A stretch of DNA of 64,000 nucleotides, taken from assembly GCF_034627025.1 (NCBI RefSeq), contig NZ_CP141048.1, positions 744,001 to 808,000 of the forward strand, in the 5' to 3' direction. Positions 36,266-45,583 of this stretch are shown in pieces; the first letter of the stretch is position 1, and every line of letters begins with the position of its first letter. The translations under genes and the position numbers were made by a program. The notes under the pieces were generated by a model, which was given only the letters and a program-made list of their open reading frames with translations, did not search any database and was not told the DNA's origin. Source of the DNA: Microvirga lotononidis. Lineage in GTDB: Bacteria; Pseudomonadota; Alphaproteobacteria; Rhizobiales; Beijerinckiaceae.

Positions 36266-37150
36266 TTAGGGATTGTGGGTCATCGGAGGCGTCGCGTGGC
36301 CTTCGACCTCGCCGCCCACCCGGGCCCACACCTTCTTCTTGGTGAAGTAGAGCAGGCCGGACAGGACGATCAGGAACAGGATGACCTGGAAGCCGAGGCG
36401 CTTGCGGGCCTCGAGGTGCGGTTCCGCCGTCCACATCAGGAAGGCCGTGACGTCGCGGGCGTACTGATCCACGGTCTCCGGCACCTGAGGCTGGCCGGCC
36501 TCGTTCTTCGGATACTCGACCTGACCGTCGCTGAGCGGCTTCGGCATGGCGATCACGTGGCCCGGATAGTAGTGGTTGTAATGACCACCCTGAGGCACCG
36601 TGAAGCCCTGCGGCGGCTCCTCGTAGCCGTTCAGCAGCGCCGTCACGTAGTCCGCGCCATTCTCCGAGTACTGACGGAACACGTCGGTGATGAACCAGGG
36701 GAAGCCACGCTCGTAGGTACGGGCCTTGGGCATCAGGGACAGGTCCGGCGGAGCCTTGCCGCCGTTCGCCGCGGCGGCGGCGTTCTCGTTCGGGAACGGC
36801 GACGGGAAGTGATCGGCCGGGCGACCCGGACGCTCGAACATGTCGCCGGCCTCGTTCGGGCCGTCCTGGATCTTGTATTCCGCCGCCAGGGCACGGACCT
36901 GGGCCTCGGAGAACTCCGGACCACCGGGCTGGTGCAGGTTGCGGAAGGCCACGTAGCTCAGGCCGTGGCAAGAGGAGCAGACCTCCCGGTAGACCTTGAA
37001 GCCGCGCTGGAGCTGGGCCCGGTCGAAAGTACCGAACGGACCCGAGAAGCTCCACTTGTGGATTGGCGGGACCGGGGTCTCGCCGGCAGCGAAGGCCGGA
37101 GCGGCCAGGCCGAGGACGGCGGCTGCGATGAGAAGAGTACGCTTCATCAT
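36266..37150 (-). CDS. petC: Cytochrome c1 of the bc1 complex
   Basis: A 294-residue haem subunit of ubiquinol-cytochrome c reductase. A signal peptide (MMKRTLLIAAAVLGLAAPAF then A) leads into the haem-binding CSSCH at residues 58-62. The axial Met lies in the VIAMPKPLSDG region, and a C-terminal anchor helix (LGFQVILFLIVLSGLLYF) ends in a basic tail. Two adjacent ATGs (37150, 37147) are possible starts. It is the last gene of petA-petB-petC, 26 bases after petB. Confidence 0.96.
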   Translation of the reverse strand: MMKRTLLIAAAVLGLAAPAFAAGETPVPPIHKWSFSGPFGTFDRAQLQRGFKVYREVCSSCHGLSYVAFRNLHQPGGPEFSEAQVRALAAEYKIQDGPNEAGDMFERPGRPADHFPSPFPNENAAAAANGGKAPPDLSLMPKARTYERGFPWFITDVFRQYSENGADYVTALLNGYEEPPQGFTVPQGGHYNHYYPGHVIAMPKPLSDGQVEYPKNEAGQPQVPETVDQYARDVTAFLMWTAEPHLEARKRLGFQVILFLIVLSGLLYFTKKKVWARVGGEVEGHATPPMTHNP

Positions 37151-37175
37151 AGTTTCTGTTTCCTCGACTCTCGCG

Positions 37176-38456
37176 TCAGCCCTTGGAATGCGGTTCGGGA
37201 TTGGCGCCGGCCGGAATGCCCGCTCCGCCCTTCTGAACACCCATGACGGATTCGAGGATCGAATTCGGCAGCGGCAGCGGACGCTCGACGAAGCCGAGCA
37301 CCGGCAGGATGATCAGGAAGTGGGCGAAGTAGTAGACCGTGCAGATCTGGGAGGCGATCACGTACCAGCCCTCAGCCGGGCGGGAACCCAGCCAGCCGAG
37401 CAGGAAGCACACGATCACGAAGATCCAGAAGAACTGCTTGTAGAGCGGGCGGTAGGCCGTGGAGCGGACCTTGGAGGTGTCGAGCCAGGGCATGAAGCAC
37501 CAGATCACGATGGCCGCGCCCATGGCGATGACGCCGCCGAGCTTGTCGGGGATGGCGCGCAGGATCGCGTAGAACGGCAGGAAGTACCATTCCGGAACGA
37601 TATGCGCGGGCGTCACGGCCGGGTTCGCCGGGATGTAGTTGTCCGCATGGCCGAGATAGTTCGGCATGTAGAACACCCAGTAGGCGAAGAAGATCATGAA
37701 CACGACGACGGCGAAGACGTCCTTGATCGTCGCATAGGGGGTGAAGGGAACCGCGTCCTTGCCCGACTTGATCGGGATGCCGGTCGGGTTGTTCTGGCCC
37801 GGCACGTGCAGTGCCCAGATGTGCAGGATCACGACGCCCGCAATCATGAAGGGCAGCAGGTAGTGCAGGGAGAAGAAGCGGTTCAGGGTCGGGTTGCCCA
37901 CCGAGTAGCCGCCCCAGAGGTAGCTCACGATGGTGTCGCCGACGACCGGGATCGCCGAGAAGAGGTTCGTGATCACGGTGGCGCCCCAGAAGCTCATCTG
38001 GCCCCAGGGAAGCACGTAGCCCATGAACGCGGTGGCCATCATCAGCAGGAAGATGATCACGCCGAGGATGTAGAGAACCTCACGGGGCGCCTTGTAGGAG
38101 CCGTAGTAGAAGTTCCGGAAGATGTGCACGTAGACGGCCACGAAGAACATCGACGCGCCGTTGGCGTGCAGATAGCGGATCAGCCAGCCGTAGTTCACGT
38201 CGCGCATGATGTGCTCGACGGACTGGAAGGCGAGACCGGCGTTCGGCGTGTAGTACATCGCCAGGAACACGCCGGTCACGATCTGCGCGACGAGCATGAA
38301 CACCAGAATGGCGCCGAAGGTCCAGAAATAGGTCAGGTTCCGCGGAACCGGGAACGCAATGAAGGACGAGTGGATGAGGCCTGCGATGGGCAAACGGCTC
38401 TCGAACCACTTACCGAAGGCGCTCTTGGGAACGTAAGTTGTGGGATGTGCGCTCAT
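37176..38456 (-). CDS. petB: Cytochrome b of the bc1 complex
   Basis: A 426-residue eight-helix membrane subunit that carries haems bL and bH and the quinone sites. The haem-ligand His residues are in helices B and D ([38 protein letters not shown]), and the Qo-site PEWYFLPFY motif is intact. The start [10 protein letters not shown] is the ATG at 38454-38456; an upstream frame overlaps petA in another phase. Full-length, non-split form as expected for proteobacteria. Confidence 0.97.
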   Translation of the reverse strand: MSAHPTTYVPKSAFGKWFESRLPIAGLIHSSFIAFPVPRNLTYFWTFGAILVFMLVAQIVTGVFLAMYYTPNAGLAFQSVEHIMRDVNYGWLIRYLHANGASMFFVAVYVHIFRNFYYGSYKAPREVLYILGVIIFLLMMATAFMGYVLPWGQMSFWGATVITNLFSAIPVVGDTIVSYLWGGYSVGNPTLNRFFSLHYLLPFMIAGVVILHIWALHVPGQNNPTGIPIKSGKDAVPFTPYATIKDVFAVVVFMIFFAYWVFYMPNYLGHADNYIPANPAVTPAHIVPEWYFLPFYAILRAIPDKLGGVIAMGAAIVIWCFMPWLDTSKVRSTAYRPLYKQFFWIFVIVCFLLGWLGSRPAEGWYVIASQICTVYYFAHFLIILPVLGFVERPLPLPNSILESVMGVQKGGAGIPAGANPEPHSKG

Positions 38457-38482
38457 GGATATCGCCTGATCGTCGCTTTCAG

Positions 38483-39046
38483 TTACGCCGTGGCTTCTTG
38501 GCCGATCACGATCTTCGTGTCCGACGTGAAGGTATAGGGCGGAATCGGCAGGTTGATCGGCGCCGGGCCGCCGCGGACGCGCCCGGAGGTGTCGAAGATC
38601 GAGCCGTGGCACGGGCAGAACCAGCCATGATACTCACCCTGCTGGCCGAGCGGCACGCAGCCCAGATGGGTGCAGTTGCCGTACACGATGAGCCACTGGG
38701 CCTTGCCCGGCTTCACGCGGGCCGAGTCGGCCTGCGGGTCGCGCAGGGAGGCGACGTTCACGTCCTCGGCGGCCTTGATCTCCTCGGGCGTGCGGTGACG
38801 GATGAAGATCAGCTTGCCGCGCCAGAAAACCTTGACGATCTGCCCTTCGGCGATGGGGGTCAGGTCAACCTCGACGGGGGCGCCGGCAGCCACCGTCGCC
38901 GCGTCGGGCGCCAACGACTGCACGAAGGGCCATACCAGGGTGGCTCCGCCGACAACGGCAGCTGCGCCCGTGGCGATGTAGAGGAAATCGCGCCGTGTCG
39001 GCTCAGCGACATGAGTGGTGGTCTCGGCCACTTGGCTCTCCAGCAT
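38483..39046 (-). CDS. petA: Rieske iron-sulfur subunit of the bc1 complex
   Basis: A 187-residue [2Fe-2S] protein. The N terminus has a twin-arginine motif ([20 protein letters not shown]) that doubles as the membrane anchor. Cluster ligands are Cys125 and His127 in NCTHLGC and Cys144 and His147 in CPCHGS, with the disulfide Cys residues at 130 and 146. First gene of the petABC operon; the ~260-base gap to trmL should hold its promoter, though no clear box is visible. Confidence 0.97.
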   Translation of the reverse strand: MLESQVAETTTHVAEPTRRDFLYIATGAAAVVGGATLVWPFVQSLAPDAATVAAGAPVEVDLTPIAEGQIVKVFWRGKLIFIRHRTPEEIKAAEDVNVASLRDPQADSARVKPGKAQWLIVYGNCTHLGCVPLGQQGEYHGWFCPCHGSIFDTSGRVRGGPAPINLPIPPYTFTSDTKIVIGQEATA

Positions 39047-39308
39047 TGGTCAAAAAACGAGAACCGCGCATCGGCAACACCTTGGGAGCCAAGGCATTTG
39101 GCACACGAGGTCCGCAATGGAACAAGCATGCGCGGCGACGCGCGCGCAATGCGACTGGGAGTCGCCGCGCGGTGGCTCTTTGGCACGGCCAAGCCCGCCT
39201 GTCCATAGCCGGATTGGAGTTGTTCCAGCCTGTGGCGCAAAATGCCGCCGCTCCCGCGCCCTCACGCACTCCCTTGACGACGGGGCCCGATGCCCCGATG
39301 ACGGGCCC

Positions 39309-39788
39309 ATGCCCCGTCTCGCCATCTATCAGCCGGACATCCCGCAGAACACCGGCACCATGCTGCGCCTCGCCGCCTGCCTCGGCGTGCCGGTGGAGAT
39401 CATCGAACCTGCGGCCTTCGACGTCTCGGACCGGAACCTGCGACGCTCCGGGATGGATTATCTCAACCGCGTCGCGATCACGCGGCACATCTCCTGGCGC
39501 ACCTTCGAGGAATGGCGGCAGGACGCGAAGAGCCGCCTGATCCTGACCACCACCAAGGGCGCCGTCCCTTACGTCGATTTCGCCTACCAGCCCGACGACA
39601 TCATCCTGGTCGGCCGCGAATCCGCCGGCGTGCCGGAGGAGGTGCACCGGGCGGCCGATGCCCGGGTGGTCATCCCCATGCAGCCCGGCCTTCGCTCCCT
39701 CAACGTCGCCGTGACCGCCGCCATGATCCTCGGCGAGGCCCTGAGACAGACGAACACGTTCCCGCAAGCCACTCTTCCAGAAACCTGA
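39309..39788 (+). CDS. trmL: tRNA (cytidine(34)-2'-O)-methyltransferase (TrmL/SpoU family)
   Basis: A 159-residue trefoil-knot methyltransferase that methylates the wobble nucleotide of some leucine tRNAs. It begins MPRLAIYQPDIPQNTGTMLR; motif 2 is LVGRESAGVPEEV and motif 3 is VVIPMQPGLRSLNVAVTAAM, which includes the knot and S-adenosylmethionine site. It is divergent from petABC and 12 bases upstream of hemF, so the two are probably co-transcribed. Confidence 0.94.
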   Translation: MPRLAIYQPDIPQNTGTMLRLAACLGVPVEIIEPAAFDVSDRNLRRSGMDYLNRVAITRHISWRTFEEWRQDAKSRLILTTTKGAVPYVDFAYQPDDIILVGRESAGVPEEVHRAADARVVIPMQPGLRSLNVAVTAAMILGEALRQTNTFPQATLPET

Positions 39789-39800
39789 AGCGACATCACC

Positions 39801-40697
39801 ATGACCGACAAAGCCGATATCGAGCGCCTGCAGACGGAGGCTCCCCGCTGGTTCGCCACCCTGCGCGACCGGATCTGCGCCGCGTTCGAGACGCTGGAAG
39901 ACGAGGTGACGGCTCCCCTCCCCCCGGAAGCCTCCGAGCCCGGCCGGTTCGAGCGCACGCCCTGGGAGCGCAAGGACCACGGCGGAGCCCCCGGCGGCGG
40001 GGGCGTCATGTCGATGATGCGCGGCCGCGTGTTCGAGAAGGTGGGCGTGCACGTCTCGACCGTGCACGGAGAGTTCGCGCCGGAATTCCGAGGCCAGATC
40101 CCGGGCTCCGACCAGGATCCGCGCTTCTGGGCCGGCGGCGTCTCGCTCATCGCCCATCCCTGGAATCCCAACGTTCCAACGGTGCACATGAACACCCGCT
40201 TCGTGGTCACCACGAAACCCTGGTTCGGCGGCGGAGCGGATCTCACCCCCGTGCTCGACCGGCGGCGCTCCCAGTCCGACCCGGACACCATCGCCTTTCA
40301 TCAGGCCCTGGAGGAGGCCTGCCGAAGCCATGCGCCGGTGGGCTCCTACGAGAAATACAAGGCTTGGTGCGACGAGTACTTCTTCCTCAAGCATCGCAAC
40401 GAGCCGCGCGGCATCGGCGGCATCTTCTACGATTATCACTGGACCGGAAATCCGGACGAGGACCTGGCCTTCACCCGCCAAGTGGGCGAGGCCTTCCTGA
40501 AGGTCTATCCCGAGATCGTCCGCCGCAACGTCACGAATCCCTGGACGGAAGCGGACCGCATGGAGCAGCAGGTGCGGCGCGGGCGCTATGTGGAGTTCAA
40601 CCTGCTCTACGACCGTGGCATGATCTTCGGCCTGAAGACCGGCGGCAACATCGCGTCGATCCTCTCCTCCATGCCGCCGACGGTGAGGTGGCCTTAA
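39801..40697 (+). CDS. hemF: Oxygen-dependent coproporphyrinogen III oxidase
   Basis: A 298-residue enzyme that oxidatively decarboxylates coproporphyrinogen III in haem synthesis. Signature blocks are [63 protein letters not shown] (GGIFYDY) and [18 protein letters not shown]. The petABC-trmL-hemF linkage ties cytochrome production and haem supply in many Rhizobiales. Its stop overlaps that of the convergent cca by four bases. Confidence 0.97.
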   Translation: MTDKADIERLQTEAPRWFATLRDRICAAFETLEDEVTAPLPPEASEPGRFERTPWERKDHGGAPGGGGVMSMMRGRVFEKVGVHVSTVHGEFAPEFRGQIPGSDQDPRFWAGGVSLIAHPWNPNVPTVHMNTRFVVTTKPWFGGGADLTPVLDRRRSQSDPDTIAFHQALEEACRSHAPVGSYEKYKAWCDEYFFLKHRNEPRGIGGIFYDYHWTGNPDEDLAFTRQVGEAFLKVYPEIVRRNVTNPWTEADRMEQQVRRGRYVEFNLLYDRGMIFGLKTGGNIASILSSMPPTVRWP

Positions 40698-41938
40698 ACC
40701 TGCTCCAGAACTCGCTTCAGCAAGTCCCTGGAATATGAGTCATCCGTCCGGCAGCCCTCCGCAAGCCAGGCTTGGCGGGCCTGAGCGAGCAGTTGACCGA
40801 TCCTCGGCCCCTTCGGAACACCGCCCTCGATCAGGTCGGCTCCGCGGAGGGGGAAGATCGGCACCGGCTCAGCGCCAGCCCAGAACCGGGCGAGCGCCTC
40901 GCGGGCCTCGGCCTCGATGATCGGACGGGGCTCTCCGGCCGTGGCCGCGAGGACGACCCGGAGGGTGTCGAGATCATGGTCCGCCGCCAGACGGCGGATG
41001 GCGGCGGCGTCGAGGGGCAAGGCCCAGGTCTTGAGAAGGCACAGGAGCCTGCCGTAGGCGGCGAGCTTCTTGTGCTCGTCGTTGGACAGCCGCAGGCGTT
41101 CCCGCAGCCGCTCCGCATCCTCTTCGACCATGACGGCGAGGGCTGCCAGCCGCCAGACCGGGACGGGATCATCACGGTCGGAGGCGGCGACCCGATCGAG
41201 GCGCCCGAATTCGGCGGCGCCGTCCAACAGCCATGTGAGGAACCCATGTTCCGCCAGCAGGCGGATGGTGTCCTCCGCCCTGCGGGCAACGACGAGCTTC
41301 AGGAGCTCATGCCGGATCCGCTCCTTCGAAAGGATCTCCAGCCCCTGTCGCTCGGCGCCCGACGCGACGAGCCCCTCCGGGTCCGGATCGCCTTGCGCGT
41401 ATTCCGCATGGAAGCGGAAGAAACGCATGATGCGCAGGTAATCCTCGCGGATGCGGGTATGGGCGTCGCCGATGAAGCGGACGCGCCGGGCCGCCAGATC
41501 GGCCATGCCGCCGGTGTAATCGTGAAGCCGCCCGTCGAGGCTCAGCGAGAGCGCGTTGATGGTGAAGTCGCGACGCCTTGCATCGAGCGCGAAATCGCGA
41601 CCAAAATGCACCACCGCGTGCCGCCCGTTGGTTTCCACGTCCTCGCGCAGGGTCGTGATCTCATAGGGCTCGCCCTGGACGATCACCGTGATCGTGCCGT
41701 GTTCGATCCCGGTCGGGACAGCCTTGAACCCCGCGGCCTCCGCGCGGGCCACGATGGCGTCCGGCAGCAGGGTGGTGGTGCAATCCACCTCGGTCACGGG
41801 CCTGCCGAGAAGCGCGTTGCGCACGGCGCCGCCCACGATGCGCGTCTCCTGCGCATCGTCGTTGAAGACTTCCAGGAGGCGGCGCAGCGCCGGGCGCTCC
41901 AGAAGGCTTGCCAGGGCCTGTCGATCGAGATCGTCCAT
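40694..41938 (-). CDS. cca: CCA tRNA nucleotidyltransferase / poly(A) polymerase family
   Basis: A 414-residue class II nucleotidyltransferase that adds or repairs the CCA end of tRNAs. The N-terminal [13 protein letters not shown] with VDCTTTLL (catalytic acids in a slightly divergent E/DVD motif: TEVDCTT), the [16 protein letters not shown] block and the [23 protein letters not shown] neck are clear. The start is the ATG at 41936-41938, which overlaps the stop of the upstream DUF6111 gene. In E/DVD the second acid position reads Cys, as in some alphaproteobacterial homologues to my knowledge. Confidence 0.92.
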   Translation of the reverse strand: MDDLDRQALASLLERPALRRLLEVFNDDAQETRIVGGAVRNALLGRPVTEVDCTTTLLPDAIVARAEAAGFKAVPTGIEHGTITVIVQGEPYEITTLREDVETNGRHAVVHFGRDFALDARRRDFTINALSLSLDGRLHDYTGGMADLAARRVRFIGDAHTRIREDYLRIMRFFRFHAEYAQGDPDPEGLVASGAERQGLEILSKERIRHELLKLVVARRAEDTIRLLAEHGFLTWLLDGAAEFGRLDRVAASDRDDPVPVWRLAALAVMVEEDAERLRERLRLSNDEHKKLAAYGRLLCLLKTWALPLDAAAIRRLAADHDLDTLRVVLAATAGEPRPIIEAEAREALARFWAGAEPVPIFPLRGADLIEGGVPKGPRIGQLLAQARQAWLAEGCRTDDSYSRDLLKRVLEQV

Positions 41939-42195
41939 CACTCGAAATGTCCCGGTATCACGCGCCCGTTCTCGACCCGCGTCGGCACATAGGCGCCCGT
42001 CTTGCGCTCGTCGACCAAGCCCGTGACGATCAGCGACAGGACCACGAAGCCCAGGCCCGCGATGGTGAGCCAGAGCGACTGGGTGCTCCAGTGCGACCAC
42101 AGCAGCGGGTTGCGGCGGCGGATGACGAGATAGGCACCGAAGAGAACGAAGGGCAGGAAAAACAGAACCAGTCCCTGAACAACTGCCCGCGTCAT
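41938..42195 (-). CDS. DUF6111 family small membrane protein
   Basis: An 85-residue protein with two transmembrane helices (about residues 5-25 and 38-60), then VDERKTGAYVPTRVENGRVI. This matches the alphaproteobacterial DUF6111 type, function unknown. The start is the ATG at 42193-42195. Start and stop overlap both neighbours (NUDIX upstream, cca downstream) by one to four bases, so the four minus-strand genes here are tightly coupled. Confidence 0.8.
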   Translation of the reverse strand: MTRAVVQGLVLFFLPFVLFGAYLVIRRRNPLLWSHWSTQSLWLTIAGLGFVVLSLIVTGLVDERKTGAYVPTRVENGRVIPGHFE

Positions 42196-42830
42196 GAACC
42201 GTAGAGCCTTTCGTACAGATTGCGGATGATGCCCGCCGTCACGCCCCAGATGTAGCGTCCCTCGTAGGGCATTGCATAGTATCGGCGCACCCGGCCCTTC
42301 CATTCGCGCGAATGCAGTTCATGGCGTGCGGGATCCATGAGGAAGCCGAGCGGCACTTCGAAAGTCTCGGCCACCTCGTCGGGGTTGAGATTGAGGGTGT
42401 AGGAAGGGGAAACCCGCGCCACCACCGGCATGACGAGATAATTCGTCGTGGATAAATAGGCATCGAGATAGCCGAGCGGGCTGATGAAGCGGCTGTCGAG
42501 CCCGATCTCCTCCATCGCCTCGCGGCAGGCCGCCGCCAGGACGGAGGCATCCTCGGGATCGACCCGCCCGCCCGGGAAGGCGATCTGCCCCGAATGCTGG
42601 CGCAGATGCGCGGAGCGCTCGGTCAGGAGCAGCATCGGCTCCTCGCGCATGACCACGGGCACGAGGACCGCTGCCGGCTTGGGCGTCAGGGGATGGGCCA
42701 GGGGCACGTTGTCGAGGGTATGATCGCCGCGCGGATTGGCGAGCGCCTCGTCCTGATGCGGCGGCTCGGGCCGCAGCCGCTCGGCCGCCAGCGTCAGGAA
42801 ATCGGGCGCGTCATGGGGTGCGAGCCGCAT
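42192..42830 (-). CDS. CoA pyrophosphatase (NUDIX, NudL-like)
   Basis: A 212-residue NUDIX hydrolase. The coenzyme A-specific motif LLLTERSAHLRQHSGQIAFP (then GG) precedes the NUDIX box GGRVDPEDASVLAAACREAM (then EEIGL), matching the NudL/CoAse subgroup that splits CoA into phosphopantetheine and 3',5'-ADP. It overlaps DUF6111 downstream and shares a base with the DUF1285 stop upstream. Confidence 0.9.
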   Translation of the reverse strand: MRLAPHDAPDFLTLAAERLRPEPPHQDEALANPRGDHTLDNVPLAHPLTPKPAAVLVPVVMREEPMLLLTERSAHLRQHSGQIAFPGGRVDPEDASVLAAACREAMEEIGLDSRFISPLGYLDAYLSTTNYLVMPVVARVSPSYTLNLNPDEVAETFEVPLGFLMDPARHELHSREWKGRVRRYYAMPYEGRYIWGVTAGIIRNLYERLYGS

Positions 42831-43429
42831 CAGCGTGTGCCCAGTTCGTCGCTGGAAGCCATGTGGAAGAAGATGCCATTGGCCCTGATACCGAAGGTGG
42901 CAATGCCTTCCACGTCCTGTTCCTCGCCCATCGCGACGAGATCCAGCGCCAGGGACCGGGTCACCAGGGCCCAGAGATCGCCCCGTACCTTAACGTAAGG
43001 CTTCACGCCGCCACGGGCATCCCGGTCGAAGCGCAGAGGGTGCTCGGGGCCGACCTGCACGAGATCGTCCACATTGGTGCGGAAGGCGATCTGCCGAGCC
43101 TCGCCGTCACCCTCCACGGCCATCTCGACCGCGAGGAACGGCACATCCTCGACCGCGATCCCGACCCGCTCGACCGGCGTGACGAGCACGTATCGCTCCG
43201 GGTCCTTGCGCAGGACCGTCGAGAACAGCTTCACGAGAGCCGGGCGGTTGATCGCGGTGCCCATGTAATGCCACGTTCCGTCGGCCGCGATGCGCATGTC
43301 GATCTCGCCGCAATAGGCCGGGTTCCAGCGCTCGACCGGAGGCGGGCCCTTGCGCTTGGAATCGGGGCCGAGCGCCTGCGCGAGACGGGCCAAGGCGTTC
43401 CCGGGAATGGGGGATGAATGTTCGGTCAT
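42830..43429 (-). CDS. DUF1285 family protein
   Basis: A 199-residue protein of the DUF1285 family, unknown function and no membrane segment. Typical blocks are VERWNPAYCGEIDMRIAADG (then TWHYMGTAINRPALVKLFS) and LRKDPERYVLVTPVERVGI. It heads the minus-strand run DUF1285-NUDIX-DUF6111-cca and is divergent from the moxR operon with a ~195-base shared promoter gap, an arrangement I recall from other alphaproteobacteria. Confidence 0.88.
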   Translation of the reverse strand: MTEHSSPIPGNALARLAQALGPDSKRKGPPPVERWNPAYCGEIDMRIAADGTWHYMGTAINRPALVKLFSTVLRKDPERYVLVTPVERVGIAVEDVPFLAVEMAVEGDGEARQIAFRTNVDDLVQVGPEHPLRFDRDARGGVKPYVKVRGDLWALVTRSLALDLVAMGEEQDVEGIATFGIRANGIFFHMASSDELGTR

Positions 43430-43626
43430 GACGCAAGCGTGAACAGGAATCTTGAACTTATGGATCGACGAACGGCCGCCGATTGTTACTTGCTAGAGCA
43501 TAGGGCCCCGGGCAGTCCCGTCCACTCCGTTCCTTGTCATGCTGCGGCGCAACGACCCTTGCGTCTCGACACGGAACAAAGGCAGACTAGCTAACGGGGG
43601 CAATTGCGAACGAGGAGAGTGACCTC

Positions 43627-44643
43627 ATGACGGCCAGCATTGCTCAAGCGCCTACCGCATTGGACGACGCGATCATCCGCAACGCGGAGGCGACCCTTGA
43701 GACTGTCGGCCGCGCCAGAGAGGCCATTCACACGGTCATCTTCGGCCAGGAGGACGTGGTCGACCTGACCCTCATCACCCTTCTCGCCGGCGGCCACGGC
43801 CTGCTCGTGGGCGTCCCGGGCCTCGCCAAGACGAAGCTCGTGGAAACGCTCGGCACGGTGCTCGGCCTCGACGCCCGCCGCATCCAGTTCACCCCCGACC
43901 TGATGCCCTCCGACATCCTCGGCTCCGAGATCCTCGACGAAGGCGTCGACCGCCGGCGCTCCTTCCGCTTCGTGAAGGGCCCGGTCTTCGCCCAGCTGCT
44001 CATGGCCGACGAGATCAACCGCGCGAGCCCGCGCACCCAGTCGGCCCTGCTGCAGGCCATGCAGGAGCATCACGTTTCCGTGGGCGGCGAGCGGCACGAC
44101 CTGCCCCAGCCGTTCCACGTGCTCGCGACCCAGAATCCCATCGAGCAGGAAGGCACCTATCCACTCCCCGAGGCCCAGCTCGACCGCTTCCTGCTCGAGA
44201 TCGACGTGGGCTACCCGACCCGCGACGCCGAGCGGCGGATCCTGATCGAGACGACGGGCGCCGACGAACACAAGCCGCAAGCCGTCATGAACGCCGAGGC
44301 GCTCATGAACGCGCAGCGGCTCGTCCGCCGCCTGCCGGTCGGCGAGAGCGTGGTCGATGCGATCCTCGACCTCGTCCGCTCGGCCCGTCCGGAGGGCGAC
44401 GGGATGGACGGCGTGACCGACAAGATCCTGTGGGGGCCCGGCCCCCGCGCCAGCCAGGCCCTGATGCTGGCGGTGCGCGCCCGCGCCCTGATCGAGGGCC
44501 GCGTGGCGCCCTCCATCGCCGACGTGGTGGCGCTCGCCGAACCCGTCCTCAAGCACCGCATGGCGCTGACCTTCTCCGCCAGGGCGGACGGAGAGACGAT
44601 CAGGAGCGTCGTCGGCCGGCTCACCGCGCGGCTGGCAGGCTAG
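43627..44643 (+). CDS. MoxR family AAA+ ATPase
   Basis: A 338-residue AAA+ chaperone-like ATPase. Walker A GVPGLAKT is at residues 62-69, Walker B LLMADEIN at about 124-131, sensor 1 ATQNPIE at 167-173, and LDRFLLEIDVGYP follows. MoxR proteins typically help activate or assemble partners with von Willebrand factor A-like domains, and such partners are encoded just downstream. First gene of a four-gene operon with spacings of 10, 3 and 11 bases. Confidence 0.95.
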   Translation: MTASIAQAPTALDDAIIRNAEATLETVGRAREAIHTVIFGQEDVVDLTLITLLAGGHGLLVGVPGLAKTKLVETLGTVLGLDARRIQFTPDLMPSDILGSEILDEGVDRRRSFRFVKGPVFAQLLMADEINRASPRTQSALLQAMQEHHVSVGGERHDLPQPFHVLATQNPIEQEGTYPLPEAQLDRFLLEIDVGYPTRDAERRILIETTGADEHKPQAVMNAEALMNAQRLVRRLPVGESVVDAILDLVRSARPEGDGMDGVTDKILWGPGPRASQALMLAVRARALIEGRVAPSIADVVALAEPVLKHRMALTFSARADGETIRSVVGRLTARLAG

Positions 44644-44653
44644 GATCACCATC

Positions 44654-45580
44654 ATGGCCCGTGTCCGGGTCCTTCCCGAAAGCGCCCGCTCGCCGGGACG
44701 CAGCGAAACGGAGAGCGCGCTCTCCCTGGCCAGCCGGATGCCGCATCTGGTGCTCGAAGCCAGGCGCGTGGCCGCGAACCTCGCGCACGGCATCCACGGC
44801 CGCCGCCGCGCCGGCACCGGCGAAACCTTCTGGCAGTTCCGCCCCTTCGTCACCGGCGAGGCGGCGCAGCGCATCGACTGGCGGCGCTCCGCCCGCGACG
44901 ACCGGCTCTACGTGCGCGAGCGGGAATGGGAAACGGCCCAGACCATGTGGTTCTGGATCGACCGCTCCGCCTCCATGGGTTACGTCTCCGACCTGGCCCA
45001 GGCGCCCAAGATCGAGCGTGCCATCGTGCTCGGACTGGCGCTCGCCGATTGCTTCGTCGAAGCGGGAGAGCGGGTCGGCATGCTGGGCCTCATGCCGCCG
45101 CGCGCCACAAGGCGCATCGCGGAGGCCATGGCCCAGACCCTGGTGACCGACCGCTCGGCCCTGGAGGAGGACCTGCCGCCGCAGGCGCCCGTCGCGCCGC
45201 AGCACGAAGCGGTGCTGATCAGCGATTTCCTGTCGCCCATGCGCGACATCACCGCCATGGTCGAGGCCATCTCGGCGCGCGGGGCGCGGGGCCATCTCGT
45301 CATGATCGTCGATCCCGTCGAGGAAACCTTCCCGTTCCAGGGACAAGCCGTCCTGCACGACCTGGAGGACGGTCTTTCCCTGCGCATCGGCGATGCGATC
45401 TCCTGGGGCCGGGCCTACCGCCTGCGGATCGACCAGCACCGGGAGGAGCTGCAGGCCCTCGCCCGCCGCCGCGGCTGGACCCTGACGATCCATCGCACCG
45501 ACCGTCCCGCCAGCGAGGCCGCCTTGCGCATCATGACCCTGGTGTCGACGTCGCGGGGCACCGGCCCGGGAGGGCGTTGA
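44654..45580 (+). CDS. DUF58 domain protein (VWA-like)
   Basis: A 308-residue soluble protein. The DUF58 core is evident: FRPFVTGEAAQRIDWRRSAR (then DDRLYVREREWE) followed by a metal-site-like DRSASMGYVS. Such proteins co-occur with MoxR ATPases and are thought to be their substrates. No membrane span is seen here, unlike the next two proteins. It lies 10 bases after moxR and 3 bases before the DUF4159 gene. Confidence 0.92.
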   Translation: MARVRVLPESARSPGRSETESALSLASRMPHLVLEARRVAANLAHGIHGRRRAGTGETFWQFRPFVTGEAAQRIDWRRSARDDRLYVREREWETAQTMWFWIDRSASMGYVSDLAQAPKIERAIVLGLALADCFVEAGERVGMLGLMPPRATRRIAEAMAQTLVTDRSALEEDLPPQAPVAPQHEAVLISDFLSPMRDITAMVEAISARGARGHLVMIVDPVEETFPFQGQAVLHDLEDGLSLRIGDAISWGRAYRLRIDQHREELQALARRRGWTLTIHRTDRPASEAALRIMTLVSTSRGTGPGGR

Positions 45581-45583
45581 TCG

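Noticed and set aside
38860..39240. Minus-strand frame upstream of petA in another phase
   Set aside because: It overlaps the start of petA out of phase and has no motif. The gap is better explained as the petABC/trmL promoter region.
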